A DNA stretch of 64,000 bases from Thermoanaerobacterium sp. PSU-2. GTDB lineage: Bacteria; Bacillota; Thermoanaerobacteria; Thermoanaerobacterales; Thermoanaerobacteraceae. Every line of letters starts with the position of its first letter. The first letter of the stretch is position 1. The position numbers and the translations under genes are program-made. The stretch is from assembly GCF_002102475.1 (NCBI RefSeq), contig NZ_MSQD01000004.1, positions 1-64,000 of the forward strand. Reading direction: 5' to 3'. Below are positions 37,000 to 46,549 of this stretch, piece after piece. The notes beneath the pieces are model-generated. The model had not been told where the DNA came from. It did no database searches and was given only the letters and a program-made list of their open reading frames with translations.

Positions 37000-39136
37000 C
37001 AGAAATAATCCTCCTTGATGAATATTTATAGACTTTAAGCGAATTCGCCAGCACGATCATCTGATTCATGCTGTGTAACATTGCTGCCGTAAATGGACTC
37101 ACCTTGCCAAAAAGCGTCATTACGTATTCTATATAGCTCATCATTGATGCTATAACATGATTTTGATTTATTACTTCTTTTGAATACCTTGATAGTTCTA
37201 TCAAATACGGTATTTTTAAAGGATTTTCGTCGATTACCGCTACATCAAGCACTTTTAATATTTTTTTACTTATGGGCCTTCCTAAGATAATTCCAACATC
37301 GGCGCTTTTCATCGCCTTCACATCATTTAGCCCATCGCCGACCATTACGACAGTTTTACCATCGTCTTTTTGCCTTTTTACAAAATTCTTTTTCTCATCA
37401 GGCGAAACACTGCTAAACGCATTTGCTATGCCTAACTCATAAGCAACTCTATCTGTAGGCTCCTTATCATCGCCTGATAAAATATAAATGCTATCGTCGT
37501 TAAAGCCTAACGATCGAGCAAGTTCTACTGCAGCTTTGCTTTTCTTTTTAAGCACGTCTTTCATTCCGATGACTCCAATAGCATTCCCATCAACAGCAAC
37601 GTATATCACACCTCTATTTAGGTTTTTTAAAACATTGCTGAGATCATCTACATCATGTAAGTCAATATTGTTTATCTCCATAAATCTCTCATTGCCAACA
37701 CACAATTGTTTCCCATCTACACAAGCAAAAGCACCCATGCTTTTGACTTCTTTGCCATGAGAAAAATCCTCTACTTTTATTCCCATATCGTCCGCTTTTT
37801 TAATTATAGACAATGCTACAGGATGTACGACACCGTATTCTGCAGACGCAGCTATCTTTAATATATGATTCTTGTCAGTATTTGATGACGGCAAAATTTC
37901 GCTTACAATAGGCCTACCTTCCGTAAGAGTTCCCGTCTTGTCAAAAATCAGCACGTCAGCTTTTGACATATTTTCGATTGCAGAAGAACTTTTTATCAAA
38001 ATACCTCTTTTTGCCGCATTTTTGACAGCCATACCATAGACACCAGTAGAACCGTGTGCAAAAGTACATGGACATAAAACAAGCATTGATGATATTCCCT
38101 TCAATATATCCTTTGTATAAAGTGACACAAGACCTGTAATGATAAAAGATAGCGGTATAATTTTGTTAATATATACATCAGCAGTATTTGTAATATACTT
38201 CTCCTTTGATTCCAATTCCACAATCTTGTACAGATCTTCTATGCTTTCATTTGCCTCAATGTCAGTTATTCTGGCCTTTACTTCTCCATCAACAATCAAA
38301 GACGATTCTATTATTTTATCGCCTTTTTGCTTTTGGACGTACTTTACTTTTCCTCGTATATACTTTTCATCTACAATTGCACTGCCTTCAACTATTTCGC
38401 ATTCATACGGCGCCACATCACCTTTTTTAAGCGAAATCACATCGCCTTCATTAAGCTCCTCTACAGGCACTTCTATTTCTTTACCTTCTAATGCCATCCA
38501 TACTTTCCCCGGTTTTAACTTAAGAAAGCTTTCAAGTGCTTTTTTATTATAGTGTATGTTTAACGAGTGAATAAGGACACTCAAATTGACGAGAAAAATT
38601 ACCACAAGCCCTAATATACTTTCTCTTATAAAAAGCATTATGGTAGTGGCAATTGTTATCATCAAATCGCCATTTATTTTGTGTTCTTTAAACAGTGTAT
38701 TTATGCCGCTTCTAAATATTGGATATCCAGCCACAATCGACACAATTGATGACATGCTTAATAACCCATAATGACCGCTTAACGGCGATTTACCAGCGAA
38801 TATGCGCTTTAATGCGGTGTAAATCGTAGCAGCCAATGGCATAACTACCATCACAAATTGAGTCTTAAGCGGCAGATCTTCTGGCTCATACGGCTTTACA
38901 TTGTCATCTACATCATCTTTAAAAATCGCATTTATGATTTCTCTTTTTATTTCTTCTATTTTCTTACCTTCGTATTTGACAAGTACTTTTCCAGTAACAC
39001 TGTTGGCACTTATATATTTGATCCCTTTAGAGCTTTTTAAATAATGATTAATCTTCTTCTCAATGACTTTGTCTTTGTAAAGTGCATCAAAGCTTAATCG
39101 TGCTAATCCAGGCAGCGAAAAAATCTCTCTTATCAT
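36941..39136 (-). CDS. P1B-type heavy-metal ATPase with CxxC-free HMA domain and no TGE motif
   Basis: 731 residues from ATG 39136 behind GGAGG. An N-terminal HMA-like domain (about 10-72) lacks CxxC. Transport motif CPC is at about 355-357, phosphorylation Asp399 in FDKTGTLTEG, HP in YGVVHPVALSI, and the hinge MVGDGLNDVKAM. These are P1B features. The actuator-domain TGE loop is replaced: the region after EGSAIVDEKY reads IRGKVKYVQ. TGE Glu normally drives dephosphorylation, so turnover may be slow or altered. It follows a DUF1490-like protein by 32 bp, the pairing of mycobacterial pacL-ctp metal efflux operons. The metal is unknown. Confidence 0.85.
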   Translation of the reverse strand: MIREIFSLPGLARLSFDALYKDKVIEKKINHYLKSSKGIKYISANSVTGKVLVKYEGKKIEEIKREIINAIFKDDVDDNVKPYEPEDLPLKTQFVMVVMPLAATIYTALKRIFAGKSPLSGHYGLLSMSSIVSIVAGYPIFRSGINTLFKEHKINGDLMITIATTIMLFIRESILGLVVIFLVNLSVLIHSLNIHYNKKALESFLKLKPGKVWMALEGKEIEVPVEELNEGDVISLKKGDVAPYECEIVEGSAIVDEKYIRGKVKYVQKQKGDKIIESSLIVDGEVKARITDIEANESIEDLYKIVELESKEKYITNTADVYINKIIPLSFIITGLVSLYTKDILKGISSMLVLCPCTFAHGSTGVYGMAVKNAAKRGILIKSSSAIENMSKADVLIFDKTGTLTEGRPIVSEILPSSNTDKNHILKIAASAEYGVVHPVALSIIKKADDMGIKVEDFSHGKEVKSMGAFACVDGKQLCVGNERFMEINNIDLHDVDDLSNVLKNLNRGVIYVAVDGNAIGVIGMKDVLKKKSKAAVELARSLGFNDDSIYILSGDDKEPTDRVAYELGIANAFSSVSPDEKKNFVKRQKDDGKTVVMVGDGLNDVKAMKSADVGIILGRPISKKILKVLDVAVIDENPLKIPYLIELSRYSKEVINQNHVIASMMSYIEYVMTLFGKVSPFTAAMLHSMNQMIVLANSLKVYKYSSRRIISDGRNEKEIRRSFESFKTDG

Positions 39137-39168
39137 GTCAAATCCTCCAAATACATGCATAATCCCTC

Positions 39169-39405
39169 TTATGAGGGATTATCTGCTGTTTCAGGCTGTG
39201 TCTTTATTTTTGATTGAGTATGTTGATACTGGGCTTCGGCTATTATGTCTTCTACTTCTTCTTTCACGTTTATAGCCAATTCTTTGCCTTTATCAGCAAG
39301 AATCATGGCAGTGCCTACAAGCCCTACCGCTAATTTCTTTGCCGGCTTCGCCAATAAAAGTGCTATTCCCAATGCTCCTACGCCAATCCAAAATTCTTTG
39401 CTCAT
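39169..39405 (-). CDS. PacL-like (DUF1490-type) small membrane protein
   Basis: 78 residues from ATG 39405 (ACAGGAGG upstream). One N-terminal membrane helix, EFWIGVGALGIALLLAKPAKK, then LAVGLVGTAMILADKGKELAINVKEEVEDIIAEAQ and a polar tail. The helix-KPAKK-helix layout ending in a VxDIIAEA-type segment resembles mycobacterial PacL proteins, which scaffold zinc/metal efflux ATPases in membrane patches. The Asp/His metal motif of PacL1 is absent from the tail. It is first in the operon with the P1B-type ATPase, as in the mycobacterial cases. Resemblance is by eye and needs a profile search. Confidence 0.68.
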   Translation of the reverse strand: MSKEFWIGVGALGIALLLAKPAKKLAVGLVGTAMILADKGKELAINVKEEVEDIIAEAQYQHTQSKIKTQPETADNPS

Positions 39406-39565
39406 CTTAAAAACCTCCTGTCTATTTTTATTTATTTTAACCGGCATTTACAAATAATATTAATAAAAGTCATCGAAAGCTTTCATCATTCATAATTTTT
39501 CCTTCTGTGAAATAAAAAATTTTGGACAAAATATTTTTATTATAAGACGTTCTGGAGGTATGAAG

Positions 39566-42427
39566 ATGGAACTCATAAGAAAATATGCACCACATACAAA
39601 GCGAATGAGATTCTCCGTAAACGGCCTATACAGAAATGAATTGTTGGCGAAAAGGCTGGAAAAAAATCTATCCCTCAAAAGCGGAATACTAAGTGTAACA
39701 GCAAGCCCAATGACAGGAAACATAATCATTTCCTTTGACAGCAGTTTAAAAGCCGAAGATATCAAGAAAGAAATATACAAGATAAAATTCAATATAAGGG
39801 ACACAAAAGATAATTTTCCTGTGAAACAGCAAGCTCAATATCCTTGGCACATCATGACAAAAAAGCAAATAGAGAAAGTCCTAAACACTGACATTGACAG
39901 TGGACTGTCAACAGTTGAAGCTAAAAAAAGATTGAATACATACGGTTTAAACCAACTGATAAGCGGAAATAAACCATCCTTCTTTAGAATGATGCTAAAT
40001 CAGGTAAACAATTATCTATTTAAGATACTTCTTTTTGCAGGTGGTATTTCTTTTTTGATTGGAGATGTAGCTGATTCTATCGTGATAATATCGATTGTCG
40101 TAATAGAATCAAGCCTTGGAGTACTTCAAGAGTACAATGCAGAAAAATCTTTAGAATCGCTGCACAAGTTGACATCACCCCGATCATCCGTTTTAAGAGG
40201 CGGTAAAATATCATTGTTAAGCTCAGCAGAACTTGTACCTGGCGATATAGTGATCGTAAATCCAGGAGACATTGTCCCTGCAGATGCCCGCATAGTAGAA
40301 TGTAAAAATCTTGAAACTGATGAAAGCTGTTTGACAGGTGAGTCACATCCATCATCAAAACACGATTTGGTGATACTAAAAGATGATATTCCATTAGCTG
40401 AACGAAAAAACATGGCTTACATGGGAACAAGCATCACCAAAGGATACGGAAAGCTTATCATAGTCTCAACCGGAATGTCAACAGAAATAGGCACAATTGC
40501 AAAAATGCTAAACGAAGAAAGAAATGCTTTATCGCCGCTTAATAAAAGCCTTGAAATTTTAGGAAAAAACATAACAATAGCAATCATAGCAATCAGCTTC
40601 AGTATTTTTTTAAGCGGCATAATAAGAGGCAAATCTTTTTCACAGATGCTTGGAATAGGCATAAGCCTTGCAATAGGAGCCATACCGGAAGGCTTATCTA
40701 CTATCGTGACGATAGCTTTAGCTTACGGTGTACAGCGAATGGCAAAAAGAAATGCTATAGTGAGAAAACTTAATTCTGTTGAAACATTGGGAGTAGCCAA
40801 TGTAATATGCACCGATAAAACTGGTACACTTACAAAAAACGAGATGACCGTAAAAGAAATACGAACACTTGACAAAGTATGGACCGTCTCAGGAATTGGG
40901 TATTCGCCATTAGGTAGTTTTTATCGTGACAATGTCAAGATAAACCCAAAAGATGATGAAGACCTATATTCAATCTTGCAATACGGTGCTATGTGCTGCA
41001 ATGCAAAATTAATAAAAAAAGGAAATGATTGGGCAGTATCTGGTGATCCAACAGAAGGCGCTATAATCGTTGCAGCTTCAAAAGCTGGCATTGAAAGTGA
41101 GGAATACGAAAAAATTGATGAGATACCCTTTGACTCATCAAACAAATTCATGACTGTCGTAGTCGATACTGTTTCATACAAATTGGCCATATCAAAAGGG
41201 GCTCCTGATGTGATCTTAAATAAATGCAGCTACTTTTTAAGGTCAGGCAAAGCTATAAAATTAGGAAAAATAAACAAAAACAAGATCATCAAGCAAAACG
41301 ATGAAATGTCTAACAAAGCATTAAGAGTCTTAGCTGTTTCTTACAAGATTTTAAACGATGAAGACAATAACGTTGACAGTGATTTTATATTTGCTGGTCT
41401 TATAGGCATGGAAGATCCGCCAAAAGATGAGGTCAGTCAGACTATTGAAGAATGCCTTAGGAGTGGAATTAACGTCGTCATGATAACAGGAGACCAAAAA
41501 AACACTGCTATGTCAATAGGAAAGAGAATCGGACTTTTAAAGGATAAAAAAGCAATTTCAGGTCAGGAGCTTGATAAAATGGATGACGATGAGTTAATAA
41601 ACCTTATAGATGATGTAAACATATTTTACAGAACTTCTCCCCATCACAAGCTAAAGATCGTCAGAGCTTTGAGAAAAAAAGGGTACATCGTTGCCATGAC
41701 AGGAGATGGCATTAACGATGCACCAGCGGTAAAAGAAGCAAATATCGGTATTGCAATGGGTAAAGGCGGAACAGATGTTACAAGAAATGCCTCTGATATA
41801 ACATTGGCTGATGACAATTTCACTACAATTGTCATGGCTATAAAGGAAGGTCGCGGCATCAACGAAAACATAAAAAAATTTTTAAGATACGTTTTGTCAG
41901 GAAATGTTGGCGAAATAATAGCTTTAGCCATGGCATCCATGACAGGCATGGAGATGCCACTGACATCAAGCCAGATTTTAAGCATAAATCTCGTCACTGA
42001 AGGAATACCTGCACTGGCATTAGGCGTAGAACCATCATCATTAAAACTTAAAAAAAATGAAAATGCACAACTGCTTGACAGCAAACTATACAACTACATA
42101 CTCAAAAGAGGCTCTTTAATAGGATTTACGACGCTATTTGCGTTTAAATACGGTGAAGCATTTAGAAATCCAGCCATCGCCAAAACTATGGCATACTCAA
42201 ACTTAGTCATGGCACAGATGTTCAATGTATTTGACGCAAGACGTGCAGAAATGCCTACACCGATTTCACAAAATAAATTATTGATGCCATCTGTGGCAAT
42301 ATCTATTGCAACGCTATTGGCAACCATATACGTAAACCCTATTGCAAATATATTTGGAAATGCAAGGCTTAGCCTTATGGATTGGCTCATCGTACTTGTA
42401 AGCTCCGGCATAATTAGCAGAATTTAA
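39566..42427 (+). CDS. Cation-translocating P2-type ATPase with N-terminal HMA-like domain
   Basis: 953 residues from ATG 39566, 7 bases after GGAGG; ATG 39560 is too close to it. Residues about 15-75 are an HMA-like domain (MRFSVNGLYRNELLAKRLE) without CxxC, related to that of the neighbouring P1B-type ATPase. A P2-type pump follows: DESCLTGES in the actuator, PEGLSTIVTIALAYG in M4, Asp417 in CTDKTGTLT, and GDGINDAPAVK. The M6 segment is NLVTEGIPALALG, with Glu where Ca2+ pumps have Asp. Divergent from the PacL-like operon. Ca2+ or Mn2+ export is possible; substrate undetermined. Confidence 0.88.
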   Translation: MELIRKYAPHTKRMRFSVNGLYRNELLAKRLEKNLSLKSGILSVTASPMTGNIIISFDSSLKAEDIKKEIYKIKFNIRDTKDNFPVKQQAQYPWHIMTKKQIEKVLNTDIDSGLSTVEAKKRLNTYGLNQLISGNKPSFFRMMLNQVNNYLFKILLFAGGISFLIGDVADSIVIISIVVIESSLGVLQEYNAEKSLESLHKLTSPRSSVLRGGKISLLSSAELVPGDIVIVNPGDIVPADARIVECKNLETDESCLTGESHPSSKHDLVILKDDIPLAERKNMAYMGTSITKGYGKLIIVSTGMSTEIGTIAKMLNEERNALSPLNKSLEILGKNITIAIIAISFSIFLSGIIRGKSFSQMLGIGISLAIGAIPEGLSTIVTIALAYGVQRMAKRNAIVRKLNSVETLGVANVICTDKTGTLTKNEMTVKEIRTLDKVWTVSGIGYSPLGSFYRDNVKINPKDDEDLYSILQYGAMCCNAKLIKKGNDWAVSGDPTEGAIIVAASKAGIESEEYEKIDEIPFDSSNKFMTVVVDTVSYKLAISKGAPDVILNKCSYFLRSGKAIKLGKINKNKIIKQNDEMSNKALRVLAVSYKILNDEDNNVDSDFIFAGLIGMEDPPKDEVSQTIEECLRSGINVVMITGDQKNTAMSIGKRIGLLKDKKAISGQELDKMDDDELINLIDDVNIFYRTSPHHKLKIVRALRKKGYIVAMTGDGINDAPAVKEANIGIAMGKGGTDVTRNASDITLADDNFTTIVMAIKEGRGINENIKKFLRYVLSGNVGEIIALAMASMTGMEMPLTSSQILSINLVTEGIPALALGVEPSSLKLKKNENAQLLDSKLYNYILKRGSLIGFTTLFAFKYGEAFRNPAIAKTMAYSNLVMAQMFNVFDARRAEMPTPISQNKLLMPSVAISIATLLATIYVNPIANIFGNARLSLMDWLIVLVSSGIISRI

Positions 42428-42428
42428 T

Positions 42429-42460
42429 AAAGAATTGAGAGCTTTTGGCCTCAATTCTTT
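42429..42460. terminator. Bidirectional terminator between the P2-type ATPase and araM
   Basis: AAAGAATTGAG and CTCAATTCTTT form a perfect 11-bp stem around a 10-nt loop between convergent genes; it overlaps the araM 3' end. Confidence 0.75.
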
Positions 42461-43737
42461 ATCGCTATGTCAAATATCTTGTCAATATTTATATCTTCAG
42501 CAAGCCTTAATATGGTGTACCTCTTTCTTACCTCTTTTGCATTCAATAAAACATCTTTAAGTTCATCATATTTAAGCTCAAGATAGGTGATATCATTTGG
42601 TGCACCGGCATCATTTAAAAGCTCATCAACATACTCCACCGTCGGCACATTTTCTGATACCCACTTCCGCATCTTATCCCAGTTGTTCAAAATCCTTTCC
42701 TGTCTCGTCTTTCTCTCATCTTCATCCAAATAGTAATAACCTATATCGTCAAAAATCTCAGATGATAAGTTTCCAAAATTTTTATTTACCCTGAATTCAA
42801 ACTCTTCCTTTGATTCACTTTTTCTTTCCTTCATCATTTCAATAATATCATCTTTGTCAAAAGAAAATACAGTATTGTAAAGTTTGACAACAATTTTCGT
42901 CATGATGCCTACCTTTGCACCATGGGAGTGACGAATTTCTCCGTTTGAAAGTTCTTTCATCTCAATGAAGTGTGACAGATGATGTTCAGCACCCGATGCA
43001 GGCCTGGAATTTCCAAACTTAAGCATCGATATGCCTGACAAAATTAGTGCATCCATAAGCTTGCTTACAGCACTTTCATCTTTGCTTTTTAAGCTTTTGC
43101 TGACATCCACACATTTATAAAGGGACTTTTTTACATCATCTGCGATTTCTTCAGAGTAGTCCTCTCCCGTTATGATGCTACCTATATACCAATCCGCTAA
43201 TGAAGTGAATTTACCGATTATATCTCCAAATCCTGATGCAATCATGTCATATGGTGCATCTTTAAGCACTTTAGTATCACCCACAATAAATATGGGATAC
43301 GTAGCATCGTAAGTTCTTTTGAAGCCATTTACGATAAGAGGCGACACAGATGACGCATAACCATCCATCGATGGGGCTGTTGCAACAATGCCATAAGGTA
43401 TTTTTATCTTGCTACTTACAAATTTCACAACATCGTTTATTGTGCCTGCTCCAACAGCAATCATAGCCTCGATATCATCTTTAAGATGTATCAGCACTTC
43501 ACCTACTGCTTTTTCATCAGGCACTAAATTTCCACTTCTATTCAGATTGCACAACAATACATCGTACTTTTTATCTTTTAATACATCTTTTAGAGTCAAT
43601 CCTGCCGCTTCGTAAGTATTTTTATCGCATACGAGCAATACTTTAGAATTTATACCTGCTTTATTCAATATATTCGGAACATCATACAAGGCACCACTGC
43701 AGATTTCTATCTCCTTTATCTTTGTGCCATCATTCAT
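42451..43737 (-). CDS. araM: Sn-glycerol-1-phosphate dehydrogenase (AraM/EgsA family)
   Basis: 428 residues of the iron-containing/glycerol dehydrogenase superfamily. NAD-binding GAGTINDVVKFVSSKIKIPYGIVATAPSMDG is typical of G1P dehydrogenases; metal ligands lie in SGAEHHLSHFIEM and SHGAKVGIMT. In Bacillus subtilis AraM (in the ara operon) makes glycerol-1-phosphate from DHAP for archaea-type heptaprenylglyceryl lipids. Here it overlaps the araR stop by 4 bp and is co-transcribed with it. The link to arabinose is by operon position; the reaction itself is lipid-related. Confidence 0.88.
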   Translation of the reverse strand: MNDGTKIKEIEICSGALYDVPNILNKAGINSKVLLVCDKNTYEAAGLTLKDVLKDKKYDVLLCNLNRSGNLVPDEKAVGEVLIHLKDDIEAMIAVGAGTINDVVKFVSSKIKIPYGIVATAPSMDGYASSVSPLIVNGFKRTYDATYPIFIVGDTKVLKDAPYDMIASGFGDIIGKFTSLADWYIGSIITGEDYSEEIADDVKKSLYKCVDVSKSLKSKDESAVSKLMDALILSGISMLKFGNSRPASGAEHHLSHFIEMKELSNGEIRHSHGAKVGIMTKIVVKLYNTVFSFDKDDIIEMMKERKSESKEEFEFRVNKNFGNLSSEIFDDIGYYYLDEDERKTRQERILNNWDKMRKWVSENVPTVEYVDELLNDAGAPNDITYLELKYDELKDVLLNAKEVRKRYTILRLAEDINIDKIFDIAIKN

Positions 43738-44846
43738 CGCACTTCCTCCAATTCGATCTCCTTAGTAGAATTCCTAATCCTTATTTCAGGCTTTATGCGA
43801 ATATTAACAGGATTTGCAAAAGCCTTTTTCCCTTTTTTTATAAGGTCGAATAGTGTTGAAGCAGCAAGCCTTCCCATCTCTTCTTTAGGATGTATGATGG
43901 ACGTAAGCTTTACATTGGAAAGCTCCGCATAATCAGAATCATCAAAGCTTACTATTGAAATGTCATCAGGCACACTGTAGCCCAATTCTCTTATTGGATC
44001 TAAGATCCACATGGCGATTTGGTCGTTGTAACTGACAATAGCCGTCGGTTTATTGACCCACTTCGAGTATATCTCGTATATTTTTTCCCTTGGCTTTGTC
44101 TTCATTTCCTCTGTCGTATAAAAGATTATGTTGTCCTCTTTGATCTTAATATTGTGTTCCCTTAAGGCTTTCACATATCCTTTGTACCTATTAAGGCCCT
44201 GGTTATCGTCACTTTTAAATATACCTATTATGTTTTTGTGTCCAAGCTTTATAAGATGGTCTGTTGCCATGTATCCTCCACCTTCATCATCTTGAATGAT
44301 GTAAGATGGATTTAATTCTTCATAAAAGCTATTTATAAAAATGTACGGTATCCCTTTGTTTTTTAACTCATCAAAATAATTTAGATTTATATGGGGCAGT
44401 GCGCTTTTTGTAGGCTCGATGATCAATCCCCTAATGTCCTTCGTCAAGACATTCTCCAATATGTCCATTTCAGTCTCAATGCGGTTATTCGTATTGAAAA
44501 GCAATATAGAGTATCCGTTTTTGGCTAATATTTGATCGATTCCTTTTATGATCCTGGGAAATATATAGTCATTTATATACGTCGTTATAACTGCAATATT
44601 TTTATTATCATAGCTTTTCACAGAATTTCTATCAGCGCAAAAAGTCCCCAAACCTTGCTTTCTGTAAAGCCACCCTTCATTTTCAAGGTCATCAAGAGCT
44701 TTCCTAATAGTATGTCTGCTTACACCGAATATTTCCATCAGTTCGCTTTCCGTCGGTAGCGGATCATCTATGTTTATATTGTTTTTTATTATTAAATTGG
44801 TAATATAGTCTTTTACTATTTGATATTTTGGCACATTTTCTTCCAA
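43734..44846 (-). CDS. araR: Arabinose repressor AraR (GntR-type HTH, LacI-type sensor)
   Basis: 370 residues starting at TTG 44846 behind GGGAGGAT. The N-terminal GntR-like winged HTH contains LPTESELMEIFGVSRHTIRKALDDLENEGWLYRKQG-type sequence; the C-terminal part is a LacI/PBP effector domain (GIFKSDDNQGLNRYKGYVKAL, VPDDISIVSFDDSDYAEL). This hybrid is diagnostic of AraR, which releases DNA when L-arabinose binds. AraR-type boxes (GTACGTAC core) are present at 56861 and 57031. Transcribed separately from araABD with araM. Confidence 0.92.
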   Translation of the reverse strand: MEENVPKYQIVKDYITNLIIKNNINIDDPLPTESELMEIFGVSRHTIRKALDDLENEGWLYRKQGLGTFCADRNSVKSYDNKNIAVITTYINDYIFPRIIKGIDQILAKNGYSILLFNTNNRIETEMDILENVLTKDIRGLIIEPTKSALPHINLNYFDELKNKGIPYIFINSFYEELNPSYIIQDDEGGGYMATDHLIKLGHKNIIGIFKSDDNQGLNRYKGYVKALREHNIKIKEDNIIFYTTEEMKTKPREKIYEIYSKWVNKPTAIVSYNDQIAMWILDPIRELGYSVPDDISIVSFDDSDYAELSNVKLTSIIHPKEEMGRLAASTLFDLIKKGKKAFANPVNIRIKPEIRIRNSTKEIELEEVR

Positions 44847-44983
44847 AATTGAACATCCTCCCTCACATCATATCCATCTATATATAATTATATCGCTTAC
44901 TTAGAATATAACTAAATTTCAAATCTGACAAAATATTTATTAAATATTCGTCACAATTAGTTTATTTTTTTAAGTAAGGTAAT

Positions 44984-45023
44984 AAAATTATCACCTGAAA
45001 TCATCTTAACAGGTGATAATTTT
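44984..45023 (-). terminator. Terminator of the arabinose catabolic operon
   Basis: AAAATTATCACCTG and CAGGTGATAATTTT form a perfect 14-bp stem around a 12-nt loop, 8 bp past the FucI-type gene. Confidence 0.75.
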
Positions 45024-45031
45024 AAAACATC

Positions 45032-46513
45032 TTATTTAAATGGATTCTCGCTTTTGTACAACATTGAAGCTGGTTGATTAAATGAAACATCATCCACGCC
45101 TAATAGCTTCATAGCAGCGTACAAGACTTTACCTGCATGTTTAAATGCGACTCCAACATGATGCGGAAAATTCTTTTCTATCAATACATGCCTGTAGAAG
45201 CGAGCCATCTCTTTAACTGCAAATACTCCAATGCTTCCAAAAGACATAGGATCTATATCCAGCACTTCACCTTCGGCCACGTAACTTCTAAGCTTAGTAT
45301 CTGCAGTGCTTTGCAACCTAAACAGAGTTATATCGCCAGGCCTTATCGTGCCTTCCAATGTTCCTCTTGTTATATCAGGCTCTTTATCAGGTTCTAACAA
45401 TCTGTGCATTATTCTCTGATACTTCATAGAGAAATTTTTCATCATGCAACTGCTGGTATTGCCGCAATGAAATCCCATAAAAAGATCGCTATTTTTATAA
45501 TCGCCTATGATTTCCTTATTGCTTTCGTACATATCTTTGGGCACTGTATTGTTTATGTCAAGAAGCGTAGCTGGTAAGTCTGTAGCGCATGTTATGATGT
45601 ACTCACTAAGTGCTCCATAGATGTCTGTCTCACAAGCCACAGGTATGCCATTTGCTGCAAGCCTTGAATTCACAAAGCATGGCACAAATCCAAACTGTGT
45701 CTGAAATGCTGGCCAGCACTTATTTGCAAACACAACGTACTCCGATGCACCTATATTTTTTTCTACCCAATCCTTTAATGTAAGTTCATACTGTGCAAGC
45801 TTCGGCAATATCCCACCAAACATATTGCCAGAACCTAATTCCTTTTCCATATCTTTTATGACATCTGGAATCCTTTTGTCATCTTTATGATTGTTGTAAG
45901 CTTCAAAGAGATCCAGTTCTGAGTTCTCCATTATCTCTATCCCTAAGTCATACAAAGGCTTTATAGGAGCGTTGCAAGCGAGGAAATCCTGCGGTCTCGG
46001 CCCAAAGCTCATTATTTTTAGCTTCTTAAGTCCAAGTACCACTCTCGCAATATCTTTAAAATCGGATATCATGTCTGCTATTTCATCTGCATATCCTACA
46101 GGGTATTCCGGTATATAAACCCTCAAATTTCTCAAATTTATATTGTATGATGCATTAAGCATCCCACAATACGCATCACCGCGCCCATCGTAAAGATTGT
46201 CCTTCGTCTCCTCCGCTGCGGCTACGAACATCACTGGACCATCAAACTTTTGGGCCAGCATCGTCTCAGGACCTTCAGGGCCAAAATTCCCAAGGTATAC
46301 GACAAGCGCATTTACACCTAAATCGTAAGCTTCCTTCAGTGCGTTCATCGCATCTATTTCATTTTCTACAGTTTTGGTGATTTCACTTATAGATATGCCT
46401 TTTTCAATACACGCTTTTACTACCGCATCTCTTCTTTTCTCACTTAAAGTGATTGGGAAACAATCCCTGCTGGTAGCTACAATTCCTACTTTAACTTCTG
46501 GTATGTTTATCAT
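45032..46513 (-). CDS. L-fucose/L-arabinose isomerase family protein
   Basis: 493 residues, FucI/AraA-fold family (FucI-type rather than classical AraA). The core regions are NALVVYLGNFGPEGPETMLAQ, FGPRPQDFLACNAPIKPLYDLG, PVACETDIYGALSEYI, and GFHCGNTSSCMM with a metal-binding His. Such enzymes use Mn2+ to isomerise aldoses and ketoses. The gene is the fourth of the araA-araB-araD series, 36 bp after araD, and ends the operon. Two different isomerases in one operon suggest it widens substrate range (fucose, D-arabinose or other pentoses) or backs up AraA. Which sugar is used cannot be told. Confidence 0.8.
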   Translation of the reverse strand: MINIPEVKVGIVATSRDCFPITLSEKRRDAVVKACIEKGISISEITKTVENEIDAMNALKEAYDLGVNALVVYLGNFGPEGPETMLAQKFDGPVMFVAAAEETKDNLYDGRGDAYCGMLNASYNINLRNLRVYIPEYPVGYADEIADMISDFKDIARVVLGLKKLKIMSFGPRPQDFLACNAPIKPLYDLGIEIMENSELDLFEAYNNHKDDKRIPDVIKDMEKELGSGNMFGGILPKLAQYELTLKDWVEKNIGASEYVVFANKCWPAFQTQFGFVPCFVNSRLAANGIPVACETDIYGALSEYIITCATDLPATLLDINNTVPKDMYESNKEIIGDYKNSDLFMGFHCGNTSSCMMKNFSMKYQRIMHRLLEPDKEPDITRGTLEGTIRPGDITLFRLQSTADTKLRSYVAEGEVLDIDPMSFGSIGVFAVKEMARFYRHVLIEKNFPHHVGVAFKHAGKVLYAAMKLLGVDDVSFNQPASMLYKSENPFK

Positions 46514-46549
46514 GCAAAATCCTCCTTCATTAAATTGACATCATATTTT

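Noticed and set aside
39466-39485. GAAAGCTTTC palindrome as a catabolite repression (cre) site
   Set aside because: It lacks the CG centre of the cre consensus, and the flanking genes are metal transporters. It may be an operator, but there is no basis for a name.
36941-42427. Calling the ATPase cluster a ferrosome (fez) locus
   Set aside because: The CPC motif, PacL-like partner and absence of a clear FezA fit PacL better; only a profile search can decide, so it is listed as a test, not a call.
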